Positions 51,047 through 62,984 of a stretch of 64,000 bases of DNA are shown here, one piece after another. The stretch is taken from NCBI RefSeq assembly GCF_051401765.1, contig NW_027480423.1, forward strand, positions 10,540,001 through 10,604,000. The letters are read 5' to 3'. The first letter of the stretch is position 1. Each line of letters begins with the position of its first letter. The notes beneath the pieces are model-generated. The model was not told the origin of the DNA, did not search any database, and saw only the letters and a list, made by a program, of their open reading frames with translations. The position numbers and the translations under genes are program-made. The DNA comes from Calliopsis andreniformis (taxonomy: Eukaryota; Arthropoda; Insecta; Hymenoptera; Andrenidae).

Positions 51047-52631
51047 CTATTCAATCTGTTGGAGCAACGCCCTAGGGTGAAGCCTAGGTTGCCCGGAAAG
51101 TAGAAATGACGTTAACTGTCACACTGGTTGCTATTATTCGTTCTATACGATGGAAAAACTGTTATATTTATATTGTATTTTATGCTTCGGGCGTTGACTT
51201 CTAAGGCCCTAGCTGTTTGATCTGGCGGAGCAACGCCCTAGAGTGAAGCCTAGGTTGCCCGGAACGTAGAAATGACCATAACTTTCACACTGGTTGCTAT
51301 TATTCGTTTTATACAACGGAAAAACTGTTCAATTTATTTTATATTTTATGCTTCGGGCGTTGACTTCTAAGGCCCTAACTGTTTGATCTGGTGGAGCAAC
51401 GCCCTAGAGTGAAGCCTAGGTTGCCCGGAACGTAGAAGTGACCATAACTTTCACACTGGTTGCTATTATTCGCTCTATACGATGGAAAAACTGTTATATT
51501 TATATTGTATCTTATGCTTCTGGCGTTGACTTCTTAGGCCCTAACAATTCGATCTGGTGGAACAACGCCCTTGAGTGAAGCCTAGGTTGCCTGGAACGTA
51601 CAAATGACCATCACTTTCACACGGGTTGCAATTATTCCTGTTATAGGACGGAAAGACTGTTGTATTTTTATTGTATTTTATGCTTCGGGCGTTGACTTCT
51701 AAGGCCCTAACTATTCGATCTGGAGGAGCAACGCCCTAGAGTGAAGCCTAGGTTGCCCGGAACGTAGAAATGACCAGAACTTTCACACTGGTTGCTATTA
51801 TTCGTTTTATACAATGGAAAAGCTGTTCTATTTATTTTGTATTTTATGCTCCGGGCGTTGACTTCTTTGGCCGTAGCTATTAGATGTGGTGGAGTAACGC
51901 CCTAGAGTGACGCCTAGGTTGCCCGGAACGTAGAAGTGACCAGAACTTTCACACTGGTTGCTATTATTCGTTTTATACGATGGAAAAACTGTTATATTTT
52001 TATTGTATTTTATGCTTCTGGCGTTGACTTCTTAGGCCCTAACTTTTCGATCTGTTGGAACAACACCCTAGGGTGAAGCCTAGGTTGCCCGTAAGGTAGA
52101 AATGACCATTACTTTTACACTGGTTTCAATTATTCGTTTTATACGATGGAAAAACTGTTGCATCTTTATTGTATTTTATGCCTCTGGCGTTGACTGCTAA
52201 GGCCCTAACTATTCGATCTGGTGGAGCAACGCCCTAGAGTGAAGCCTAGGTTGCCCGGAACGTAGAAATGACCAGAACTTTCACACTGGTTGCTATTATT
52301 CGTTTTATACGATGGAAAAACTGTTATATTTTTATTGTATTTTATGCTTCTTGCGTTGACTTCTTAGGCCCTAACTTTTCGATCTGTTGGAACAACGCCC
52401 TAGAGTGAAGCCTAGGTTGCCCGGCACGTAGAAGTGACCATAACTTTCACACTGGTAGCAATTATTCGTTTTATACAATGGAAAAACTGTTCTATTTATT
52501 TTGTAGTTTATGCTTCGGGCGTTGACTTCTAAGGCCCTAACTATTCGATCTCGTGGTGCAACGCCCTAGAGTGAGGCCTAGGTTGCCCGGAACGTAGAAA
52601 TGACCATAACTTTCACACTGGTTACTATTAT
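51047..52631. repeat. Satellite mosaic
   Basis: About 9.5 monomers in register. Part near 51530-51720 matches 48710-48900 (offset about 2821; CTAACAATTCG and GAACGTACAAATG markers). Part near 51800-51930 is a fragment of block L that switches mid-monomer to a GAAGTGACCAGAAC type. No other element is seen. Confidence 0.78.
52209..52374 (+). repeat. Representative 166-bp monomer
   Basis: This copy is close to the majority sequence and defines the phase used here (start at CTATTCGATC). Consensus bases 1-60 are GC-rich (about 53%) and hold the CCTAGG palindrome at about bases 38-43. Consensus bases 81-140 are AT-rich (about 25% GC), with a T4 run near base 95, an A5 run near base 108 and T-rich runs near bases 121 and 132. 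The length is close to the DNA wrapped by a chromatosome, so one nucleosome per monomer is plausible, though that is inferred from length alone. No dyad long enough to form a stable hairpin spans the unit. Confidence 0.9.
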
Positions 52632-53180
52632 TCGTTTTATACAATGGAAAAACTGTTCTATTTATTTTGTATTTTATGCTTCGGGCATTGACTTCTAAGG
52701 CCCTAACTATACGATCTGGTTTAGCAACACCCTAGGCTGAAGCCAAGCTGGCTCGGAACGTAGGACATACCATTACCTTCACACTGGTTGCAATTATTCC
52801 TGTTATACGATGGATAAACTGTTGCATCTTTATTGTATTTTATGCTTGTCGCGTTGACTTCTATGGCTCTATCTATTCGAGTAGGTGGAGTAACACACTA
52901 CAGTGAAGCCTAGGTTGCCAGAAACGTAGAAATGAACATAACTTTCTCACTGGTAGCAATTATTCGTTTTATAAAATGGAAAAACTGTACTATTTGTTTT
53001 GTATTTTATACCTTCGGGCATTGACTTCTAAGGCCCTAACTCTTCGATCTGGTGGAGCAACGCCCTAGAGTGAAGCCTAGGTTGCCCGGAACGTAGAAAT
53101 GACCAGAACTTTCACACTGGTTGCTATTATTCGTTTTATACGATGGAAAAACTGTTATATTTATATTGAATTTTATGCTT
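52632..53180. repeat. Block M, copy 2
   Basis: Copy of 48150-48698 with minor changes (CTAGGCTG for CTAGGGTG near 52734). After it the array passes to a CTGGCATTGAATTC type monomer instead of the block L neighbourhood found at the first locus. Confidence 0.85.
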
Positions 53181-53835
53181 CTGGCATTGAATTCTAAGTC
53201 CCTAGCAATCCCATCTGGTGGGGCAACACCCTAGAGTGAAGCCTCGGCGGCCCGGAACGTAGAAGTGACCATTACTTCCACACTGTTTGCAAATATACAT
53301 TATATACGATGGCAAAGCTGTTGTATTTATATCGTATTTTATGCTTCTGGCGTTGACTTTTAAGGCCGTAGCTATTAGATGTGGTGGAGCAACGCCCTTG
53401 AGTGTCGCATAGGTTGCCCGGAACATAGAAATGACCATTACTTTCACAATTTTTGCAAATATACATTTTAAACGATGGAAAAACTGTTGTACTTATATTG
53501 TATTTTATTCTTATGGCGTTGAATTCTAAGTCCCTAGCTATGCGATCTGGTGGAGCAACGCCATAGAGTGAAACCAAGGTTGCCCGGAACGTAGAAATTA
53601 CCATAACTTTCAAACTGGTAGCATTTATTCGTTTTATACCATGGAACAACTGTTCTATTTATTTTGTGTTTCATGCTTCGGGCGTTGACTTCTAAGGCCC
53701 GTACTATTCCATCTGTTGGAACAACACCATAGGGTGTAGCCTAGGTTGCCCGTAAAGTAGAAATGACCATTACTTTTACACTGGTTTCAATTATTCGTTT
53801 TATACGATGGAAAAACTGTTCCATATTTATTGTAT
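53181..53835. repeat. Satellite between blocks M and L
   Basis: About four monomers. They include a strongly altered one near 53212-53260 (GGTGGGGCAACACC, CTCGGCGGCCCGG) that lacks the CCTAGG core, and a TGTCGCATAGG monomer shared with zone 1 and zone 4. Confidence 0.78.
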
Positions 53836-54630
53836 TTTATGCCTCTGGCGTTGACTTCTAAGACCCTAACTATTCGATCTGGTGGAGCAACGCCCTAGAG
53901 TGAAGCCTAGGTTGCCCGGAACGTAAAAATGACCAGAACTTTCACACTGGTTGCTATTATTCGTTTTATACGATGGAAAAACTGTTATATTTTTATTGTA
54001 TTTTATGCTTCTGGCGCTGACTTCTTAGGCCCTAACTTTTCGATCTGTTGGAACAACGCCCTAGAGTGAAGCCTAGGTCGCCCGGAACGTAGAAATGACC
54101 ATCACTTTCACACTGGTAGCAATTATTCGTTTAATACAATGGAAAAACTGTTCTATTTATTTTGTATTTTATGCTTCGGGCGTTGCCTTCTAAGGCCCTA
54201 ACTATTCGATCTGGTGGAGCAACGCCCTAGAGTGAAGCCTAGGTTGCCCGGAACGTAGAAATGAACATAACTTTCACACTGGTAGCAATTATTCGTTTTA
54301 TACAATGGAAAAGCTGTTCTATTTATTTTGTATTTTATGCTCCGGGCGTTGACTTCTTTGGCCGTAGCTATTAGATGTGGTGGAGTAACGCCCTAGAGTG
54401 ACGCCTAGGTTGCCTGGAACGTAGAAATGACCATTACTTTCACAATGTTTACAATTATTCATTTTATACGATAGAAAAACTGTTGTACTTATATTGTATT
54501 TTATTCTTATGGCGTTGAATTCTAAGTCCCTAGCTATGCGATCTGGTGGAGCAACGCCATAGAGTGAAACCAAGGTTGCCCGGAACGTAGAAGTTACCAT
54601 AAGTTTCAAACTGGTAGCAATTATACGTTT
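53836..54630. repeat. Block L, copy 3
   Basis: Third copy of block L, exactly 4980 bp (30 monomers) beyond copy 2. It keeps the CTTCTTTGGCC and CCAAGG markers. Its own changes include GTAAAAATGACC near 53923 and GAAGTTACCATAAG near 54590. Confidence 0.84.
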
Positions 54631-54729
54631 TATACGATGGAAAAACTGTTGTATTTATATTGTATTTTATGCTTCTGGCGCTGACTTCTAGGGCACTAAC
54701 TATTCGTTCTGGTGGAGCAGCGCCCTAGG

Positions 54730-55033
54730 GTGAAACCTAGGTTGCCCGGAACGTAGAAATGACCATTACTTTTACACTGGTTTCAATTATTCGTTTTATA
54801 CGATGGAAAAGCTGTTGCATCTTTATTGTATTTTATGCCTCTGGCGTTGACTTCCAAGGCCCTAACCATTCGATCTGGTGGAGCAGCGCCCTAGAGTGAA
54901 GCCTAGGTTGCCCTGCACGTAGAAATGACCATAACTTTCACACTGGTAGCAATTATTCGTTTTATACAATGGAAAAACTGTTCTATTTATTTTGTAGTTT
55001 ATGATTCGGGCGTTGACTTCTAAGGCCCTAACT
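54730..55033. repeat. Segment Q, copy 1 (6-monomer spacing)
   Basis: About 300 bp that recur at 55726-56029, exactly 996 bp away. Markers are CTGGTTTCAATTATTCG, GCCTCTGGCG, GAGCAGCGCCC, GTTGCCCTGCACG and TAGTTTATGATTCGGG. The sequence between, 55034-55725, is satellite; about 55085-55335 of it resembles 58569-58819 of the 15-monomer unit. Confidence 0.82.
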
Positions 55034-55725
55034 ACTCGATCTCGTGGTGCAACGCCCATGAGTGAGGCCTAGGTTGCCCGGAACGTAGATATGACCATCA
55101 CTTTCAAACTGGTTGCAATTAATCCTTTTATACGATGGAAAAACTGTTGTATCTTTATTGCATTTTATGCTTCGGGCATTAACTTCTAAGGCCCTAACTA
55201 TTCAATCTGTAAGAGCAGCGCCCTAGGGTGTATCCTAGGTTGCCCGTAATGTGGAAATGACCCTAGCTTTCATACTGGTTGCAATTATTCGCTTTGTATG
55301 ATGGAAAAACTGTTGTATTTAAATTGTATTTTATGCTTCTGGCGTTCACTTCTTAGGCCCTAACTATTCGATCTGGTGGAATAACGCCCTATGGTGAAGC
55401 CTAGGTTGACCGGAACGTAGAAATGACCATAACTTTCACAGGGGTAGCAATTATTCATTTTACACGATGGAAAAACTGTTCTATTTATTTTGTATTTTAT
55501 GCATCGGGCGTTGACTTCTAAGGCCCTAACTGTTCAACCTGCTGGAGCAACGCCCTAGGGTGAAGCCTAGGTTGCCCGGAAAGTATAAATGACGTTAACT
55601 TTCACACTGGTTGCTATTATTCGTTCTATACGATGGAAAAACTGTTATATTTATATTGTATTTTATACTTCTGGCGTTGACTTCTTAGGCCCTAACTGTT
55701 CGATCTGGTGGAACAACGCCCTAGA

Positions 55726-56029
55726 GTGAAACCTAGGTTGCCCGGAACGTAGAAATGACCATTACTTTTACACTGGTTTCAATTATTCGTTTTATACGAT
55801 GGAAAAGCTGTTGCATCTTTATTGTATTTTATGCCTCTGGCGTTGACTTCCAAGGCCCTAACCATTCGATCTGGTGGAGCAGCGCCCTAGAGTGAAGCCT
55901 AGGTTGCCCTGCACGTAGAAATGACCATAACTTTCACACTGGTAGCAATTATACGTTTTATACAATGGAAAAACTGTTCTATTTATTTTGTAGTTTATGA
56001 TTCGGGCGTTGACTTCTAAGGCCCTAACT
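55726..56029. repeat. Segment Q, copy 2
   Basis: Second copy of segment Q. It runs directly into block O copy 2. The 996-bp spacing equals that of repeat E, but the monomer types differ, so the two six-monomer periods arose separately. Confidence 0.82.
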
Positions 56030-56035
56030 ATTCTA

Positions 56036-56832
56036 TCTGGTGGATCAACGCCCTGGGGTGATGCCTAGGTTGCCGGAACGTAGAAATGACCATAACTTTC
56101 ACACTGGTTGCTATTATTCGTTTTATACGAAGGAAAAACTGTTGTATTTATATTGTATTATATGCTTCTGGCGTTGAGTTCTAAGGCCCTAACTATTCGA
56201 TCTGGTGGAGCAACGCCCTAGAGTGAAGCCTAGGTTGCCAGGAACGTAGTAATGACCATCACTTTCAAACTGCTTGCACTTAATCCTTTTATACGATGGA
56301 AAAACTGTTGTATTCTTATTGCGTTTTATGCTTTCGGCGTTGACTTCCAAGGCCCTAACCATTCAATCTGTTGGAACAACGCCCTAGGGTGAAGCCTAGG
56401 TTGCCCGGAAAGTAGAAATGACGTTAACTTTCATACTGGTTGCAATTATTCGTCTTATACGATGGAAAAACTGTTGTATTTATAGTGTATTTTATGCTTC
56501 TGGCGTTGACTTCTAAGGCACTAACTAGTCGATCTGGTGGAGCAACGCCCTGGAGTGAAGCCGATGTTGCCCGGAACGTGGAAATGACCATCACTATCAA
56601 ACTGGTTGCAATTATTCCGTTTATACGATGGAAAAACTGTAGTATTTTTATTGCATTTTATGTTTCCGGCATTGACTTCTAAGACCCTAACTATTCAATC
56701 GGTAAGAGCACCGCCCTAGGGTGTAGCCTAGGTTGCCTGTAAAGTAGAAATGACCATAGCTTTCATACTGGTCGCAATTATTCGTTTTGTATGATGGAAA
56801 AACAGTTGTATTTATATTGTATTTTATGCTTC
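56036..56832. repeat. Block O, copy 2
   Basis: Copy of 49894-50690, offset 6142 bp, with changes such as GCCAGGAACGTAG near 56238 and TGTTTCCGGC near 56661. Bases 56833-57330 that follow are ordinary divergent monomers (TAAGAGCAACGCC, GCCAAGGTTGCCC) leading to the 15-monomer domain. Confidence 0.83.
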
Positions 56833-57330
56833 TGGCGTTGACTTCTAAGGCACTAACTATTCGATCTGGTGGTGCAACGCTCTAGAGTGAAGCCTAGGTT
56901 GCCCGGAACGTAGTAATGACCATCACTTTCAAACTGGTTGCAATTATTCCTGTTATTTGATGGAAAAACTGTTGTATTTATATTGTATTTTATGCTTCGG
57001 GCGTTGACTCCTAAGGCCCTAACTATTCAATCTGTAAGAGCAACGCCCTGGGGTGTAGCCAAGGTTGCCCGTAAAGTAGAAATGACCCTAGCTTTCATAC
57101 TGGTTGAAATTATTCGTTTAATACGATGGAAAAGCTGTTATATTTATCTTGTATTTTATGATTCTGGCATTGACTTCTTAGGCCCTAACTGTTCGATCTG
57201 GTGGAACAACGCCCTAGAGTGAAGCCTAGGTTACCCGGAACGTAGAAATGACCAGTACTTTCACACTGTTTGCAGTTATTCCTGCTATACGATGGAAAAA
57301 CTGTTGCATCTTTATTGAATTCTATGCTTC

Positions 57331-59820
57331 TGGCGTTGACTTCTAAGGCCCTAACTATTCTATCTGGTGGATCAACGCCCTAGAGTGAAGCCTAGGTTGC
57401 TCGGAATGTAGAAATGACCATAACATTCACACTGGTTGAAATTATTCGTTTTATACGATGGAAAAACTGTTATATTTATATCGTATTATATGCTTCTGGC
57501 GTTGATTTCTTAGGCCCTAACTATTCAATCTGGTGGAACAACGCCCTAGAGTGAAGCCTAGGTAGCCCCGAACGTAGAAACGACCATCACTTTCAAACTG
57601 GTTGCAATTATTCCTGTTATACGATGGAAAGACTGTTGTATTTTTATTGTATTTAATGCTTCAGGCGTTGACTTTTGAGGCCGTAGCTATTCGATGTGGT
57701 GGCAGAACGCCATAGAGTGAAGCCTGGGTTGCCCGGAACGTAGAAATGACCATAACTTTCATACTGGTTGCAATTATTCGTTTTATATGATGGAATAACT
57801 GTTGTATTTATATTGTATTTTATGCTGCTGGCGTTCACTTCTTAGGCCCTAACTATTCAATCTGGTGGAACAACGAACTGGGGTGATGCCTAGGTTGCCC
57901 GGAACGTAGAAATGACCATAACTTCCACACTGGTTGCAATTATTCGTTTTATACGATGGAAAAGCTGTTGTATTTATATCGTATTTTATGCTTCTGGCAT
58001 TGACTTCTTAGGCCGGAGCTATTCGATCTGGTGGAGCAACGCCCTAGGGTGAAGCCTAGGTTGCTCGGAAAGTATAAATGACCATAAGTTTCATACTGGT
58101 TGCAATTATTCATTTTATACGATGGAAAAACTGTTGTATTTTAATTGCATTTTATGCTTCGGGCATTGACTTCCAAGGTCCTAACTATTCAATCTGTTGG
58201 AGCAACGCCCTAGGGTGAAGCCTAGGTTGCGCGGAAAGTAGAAATGACAATAACTTTCACACTGGGTGCAATTATTCGTTTAATACGATGGAAAAGCTGT
58301 TGCATCTTTATTGTATTATATGCTTCTGTCGTTGACGTCTAAGGCCGTAGCTATTAGATGTGGTGGAGCAACGCACTAGACTGATGCCTAGGTTGCCCGG
58401 AACGTGGAATGACCATTACTTTCGCAATGTTTGCAATTATTTATTTTATACGATGGAAAAACTGTTGTACTTATATTGTATTTTATGCGTCTGGCGTTGA
58501 TTTCTATGGCCCTAACTATTCGATCTGGTGGAGCAACGCCCTAGAGTGAAGCCTAGGTTGCCCGGAACGTAGATATGACCATCACTTTCAAACTGGTTGC
58601 AATTAATCCTTTTATACGATGGAAAAACTGTTGTATTTTTATTGCATTTTATGCTTCGGGCATTAACTTCTAAGGCCCTAACTATTCAATCTGTAAGAGC
58701 AACGTCCTAGGGTGTATCCTAGGTTGCCCGTAATGTAGAAATGACCCAAGCTTTCATACTGGTTGCAATTATTCGTTTTGTATGATGGAAAAACTGTTGT
58801 ATTTATATTGTATTTTATGCTTCTGGCGTTGACTTCTAAGGCCCTCACTATTCTATCTGGTGGATCAACGCCCTAGAGTGAAGCCTAGGTTGCTCGGAAT
58901 GTAGAAATGACCATAACATTCACACTGGTTGAAATTATTCGTTTTACACGATGGAAAAACTGTTGTATTTATATTGTATTTTATGCACCTGGCGTTCACT
59001 TCTTAGGCCCTAACTATTCGATCTGGTGGAACAACGCCCTGTGGTGAAGCCTAGGTTGCCCGGAAAGTAGAAATGACCATAACTTTCATACTGGTTGCAA
59101 TTATTCGTTTTATATCATGGAAAAACTGTTGTATTTATATTGTATTTTATGCTTCTGGCGTTGAGTTCTTAGGCCCTAACTATTCGATCAGGTGGAGCGA
59201 TGCCTCAGAGTTAAGTCTAGGATGCCCGAAACGCCGAAAAGATAATTTCTTTCACGCTTGTTGCAATTATTCCTGTTATAGGATGGAAAAACCGCTGTAT
59301 TTTTATTCTATTTTATACTTCAGGCGCTGACTTCTGAGGCCGTAGCTATTCGATGTGGTGGAAGAACGCTATACAGTGAAGCCTAGGTTGCCCGGAACGT
59401 AGAAATGACCATTACTTTCACACTGTTTGCAATTATTCCTTTTATACGATGGAAAAGCTGTTGTATTTATATCGTATTTAATGCTTCTGGCGTTGGCTTC
59501 TAAGGACCTAACTATTCGGTCTGGTGGAGCAACGACCTAGAGTGAAGCCTAGGTTGCTCGGAATGTAGAAATGACCATAACTTTCACACTTGTTGCAATT
59601 ATTCGTTTTATACGACGGAAAAACTGTTGCATCTTTATCGTATTTTGTGCTTCTGGCGTTGACTTCTTAGGCCGTAACTATTCGATCTGGTGGAGCACCG
59701 CCCTGGAGTGAAACCGAGGTTGCCCGGAACGTAGAAATGACCACTACTATCACACTGGTAGCAAATTATTCCTGCTATACGATGGAAAAGCTGTTGTATT
59801 TTTACTGCATTTTATGCTTC
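57331..59820. repeat. 15-monomer higher-order repeat S, unit 1 (2490 bp)
   Basis: Exactly 15 monomer lengths, repeated directly at 59821-62310. Every marker I checked recurs at +2490: TAGCCCCGAACG, GTGGCAGAACGCC, GAACGAACTGGGG, GAACGTGGAATGACC (one base short), the CAGAGTTAAGTC divergent monomer at 59180 and CCTGCTATACG. I found only about four substitutions between the units, near 57859, 58770, 58890 and 59485. This is the cleanest large repeat in the window. Confidence 0.93.
59180..59345. repeat. Divergent monomer class, copy 4 (distant)
   Basis: Keeps the class markers TGCCTCAGAGTTAAGTC, GGATGCCCGAAACGCCG and CACGCTTGTTGC, but has its own changes (GAAAAGATAATTTC and ATAGGATGGAAAAACC). It lies more than 40 kb from copies 1-3, so the class predates the present domains. 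Confidence 0.82.
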
Positions 59821-62310
59821 TGGCGTTGACTTCTAAGGCCCTAACTATTCTATCTGGTGGATCAACGCCCTAGAGTGAAGCCTAGGTTGCTCGGAATGTA
59901 GAAATGACCATAACATTCACACTGGTTGAAATTATTCGTTTTATACGATGGAAAAACTGTTATATTTATATCGTATTATATGCTTCTGGCGTTGATTTCT
60001 TAGGCCCTAACTATTCAATCTGGTGGAACAACGCCCTAGAGTGAAGCCTAGGTAGCCCCGAACGTAGAAACGACCATCACTTTCAAACTGGTTGCAATTA
60101 TTCCTGTTATACGATGGAAAGACTGTTGTATTTTTATTGTATTTAATGCTTCAGGCGTTGACTTTTGAGGCCGTAGCTATTCGATGTGGTGGCAGAACGC
60201 CATAGAGTGAAGCCTGGGTTGCCCGGAACGTAGAAATGACCATAACTTTCATACTGGTTGCAATTATTCGTTTTATATGATGGAATAACTGTTGTATTTA
60301 TATTGTATTTTATGCTGCTGGCGTTCACTTCTTAGGCCCTAACTATTCGATCTGGTGGAACAACGAACTGGGGTGATGCCTAGGTTGCCCGGAACGTAGA
60401 AATGACCATAACTTCCACACTGGTTGCAATTATTCGTTTTATACGATGGAAAAGCTGTTGTATTTATATCGTATTTTATGCTTCTGGCATTGACTTCTTA
60501 GGCCGGAGCTATTCGATCTGGTGGAGCAACGCCCTAGGGTGAAGCCTAGGTTGCTCGGAAAGTATAAATGACCATAAGTTTCATACTGGTTGCAATTATT
60601 CATTTTATACGATGGAAAAACTGTTGTATTTTAATTGCATTTTATGCTTCGGGCATTGACTTCCAAGGTCCTAACTATTCAATCTGTTGGAGCAACGCCC
60701 TAGGGTGAAGCCTAGGTTGCGCGGAAAGTAGAAATGACAATAACTTTCACACTGGGTGCAATTATTCGTTTAATACGATGGAAAAGCTGTTGCATCTTTA
60801 TTGTATTATATGCTTCTGTCGTTGACGTCTAAGGCCGTAGCTATTAGATGTGGTGGAGCAACGCACTAGACTGATGCCTAGGTTGCCCGGAACGTGGAAT
60901 GACCATTACTTTCGCAATGTTTGCAATTATTTATTTTATACGATGGAAAAACTGTTGTACTTATATTGTATTTTATGCGTCTGGCGTTGATTTCTATGGC
61001 CCTAACTATTCGATCTGGTGGAGCAACGCCCTAGAGTGAAGCCTAGGTTGCCCGGAACGTAGATATGACCATCACTTTCAAACTGGTTGCAATTAATCCT
61101 TTTATACGATGGAAAAACTGTTGTATTTTTATTGCATTTTATGCTTCGGGCATTAACTTCTAAGGCCCTAACTATTCAATCTGTAAGAGCAACGTCCTAG
61201 GGTGTATCCTAGGTTGCCCGTAATGTAGAAATGACCCAAGCTTTCATACTGGTTGCAATTATCCGTTTTGTATGATGGAAAAACTGTTGTATTTATATTG
61301 TATTTTATGCTTCTGGCGTTGACTTCTAAGGCCCTCACTATTCTATCTGGTGGATCAACGCCCTAGAGTGAAGCCTAGGCTGCTCGGAATGTAGAAATGA
61401 CCATAACATTCACACTGGTTGAAATTATTCGTTTTACACGATGGAAAAACTGTTGTATTTATATTGTATTTTATGCACCTGGCGTTCACTTCTTAGGCCC
61501 TAACTATTCGATCTGGTGGAACAACGCCCTGTGGTGAAGCCTAGGTTGCCCGGAAAGTAGAAATGACCATAACTTTCATACTGGTTGCAATTATTCGTTT
61601 TATATCATGGAAAAACTGTTGTATTTATATTGTATTTTATGCTTCTGGCGTTGAGTTCTTAGGCCCTAACTATTCGATCAGGTGGAGCGATGCCTCAGAG
61701 TTAAGTCTAGGATGCCCGAAACGCCGAAAAGATAATTTCTTTCACGCTTGTTGCAATTATTCCTGTTATAGGATGGAAAAACCGCTGTATTTTTATTCTA
61801 TTTTATACTTCAGGCGCTGACTTCTGAGGCCGTAGCTATTCGATGTGGTGGAAGAACGCTATACAGTGAAGCCTAGGTTGCCCGGAACGTAGAAATGACC
61901 ATTACTTTCACACTGTTTGCAATTATTCCTTTTATACGATGGAAAAGCTGTTGTATTTATATCGTATTTAATGCTTCTGGCGTTGACTTCTAAGGACCTA
62001 ACTATTCGGTCTGGTGGAGCAACGACCTAGAGTGAAGCCTAGGTTGCTCGGAATGTAGAAATGACCATAACTTTCACACTTGTTGCAATTATTCGTTTTA
62101 TACGACGGAAAAACTGTTGCATCTTTATCGTATTTTGTGCTTCTGGCGTTGACTTCTTAGGCCGTAACTATTCGATCTGGTGGAGCACCGCCCTGGAGTG
62201 AAACCGAGGTTGCCCGGAACGTAGAAATGACCACTACTATCACACTGGTAGCAAATTATTCCTGCTATACGATGGAAAAGCTGTTGTATTTTTACTGCAT
62301 TTTATGCTTC
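59821..62310. repeat. 15-monomer higher-order repeat S, unit 2 (2490 bp)
   Basis: Second full unit. It ends near 62310, where TTCTGGCGTTG of the expected next unit is replaced by TTCGGGCATTG. The units adjoin with no spacer and in monomer register. Confidence 0.93.
61670..61835. repeat. Divergent monomer class, copy 5 (distant)
   Basis: Copy of the monomer at 59180, exactly 2490 bp downstream, carried by the 15-monomer repeat. Confidence 0.82.
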
Positions 62311-62984
62311 GGGCATTGACTTCTAAGGCCCTAACTATTCAATCTGTTGGAGCAACGCCCTAGGGTGAAGCCTAGGTTGCCCGGAACGTAGAAATGACCA
62401 TAACTTTCGCACTGGTTGCAATTATTCGTTTTATACGATGGAAAAACTGTTGTATTTATATTGTATTTTATGCTTCTGGTGTTCACTTCTTAGGCCCTAA
62501 CTATTCGATCTGGTGGAACAACGGCCTAGGGTGAAGCATAGGTAGCCAGGAACGTAGAAATGACCATAACTTTCACACTGGTAGCAATTATTCGTTTTAT
62601 ACGATGGAAAAACTGTTCTATTTATTTTGTATTTTATGCTTCGGGCGTTGACTTCTAAGGCCCTAACTGTTTGATCAGGTGGAGCAACGCCCTAGAGTGA
62701 AGCCTAGGTTGCCTGGAACGTAGAAATGACCATACCTTTCACACGGGTTGCAATTATTCCTGTTATACGATGGAAAGACTGTTGTACTTTTATTGTATTT
62801 TATGCTTCAGGCGTTGACTTCTGAGGCCGTAGCTATTCGATGTGGTGGAAGAACGCCATAGAGTGAAGCGTGGGTTGCCCGGAACGTAGAAATGACCATA
62901 ACTTTCATACTGGTTGCAATTATTCGTTTTATATGATGGAATAACTGTTGTATTTATATTGTATTTTATGCTTCAGGCGTTCAC
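62311..62984. repeat. Satellite between S units 2 and 3
   Basis: About four monomers that replace part of the 15-monomer unit. The monomer ending at about 62984 (GAAGAACGCCATAGAG, TATATGATGGAATAACTG) is nearly repeated in the next 166 bp, so a one-monomer duplication lies at this edge. Confidence 0.8.
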
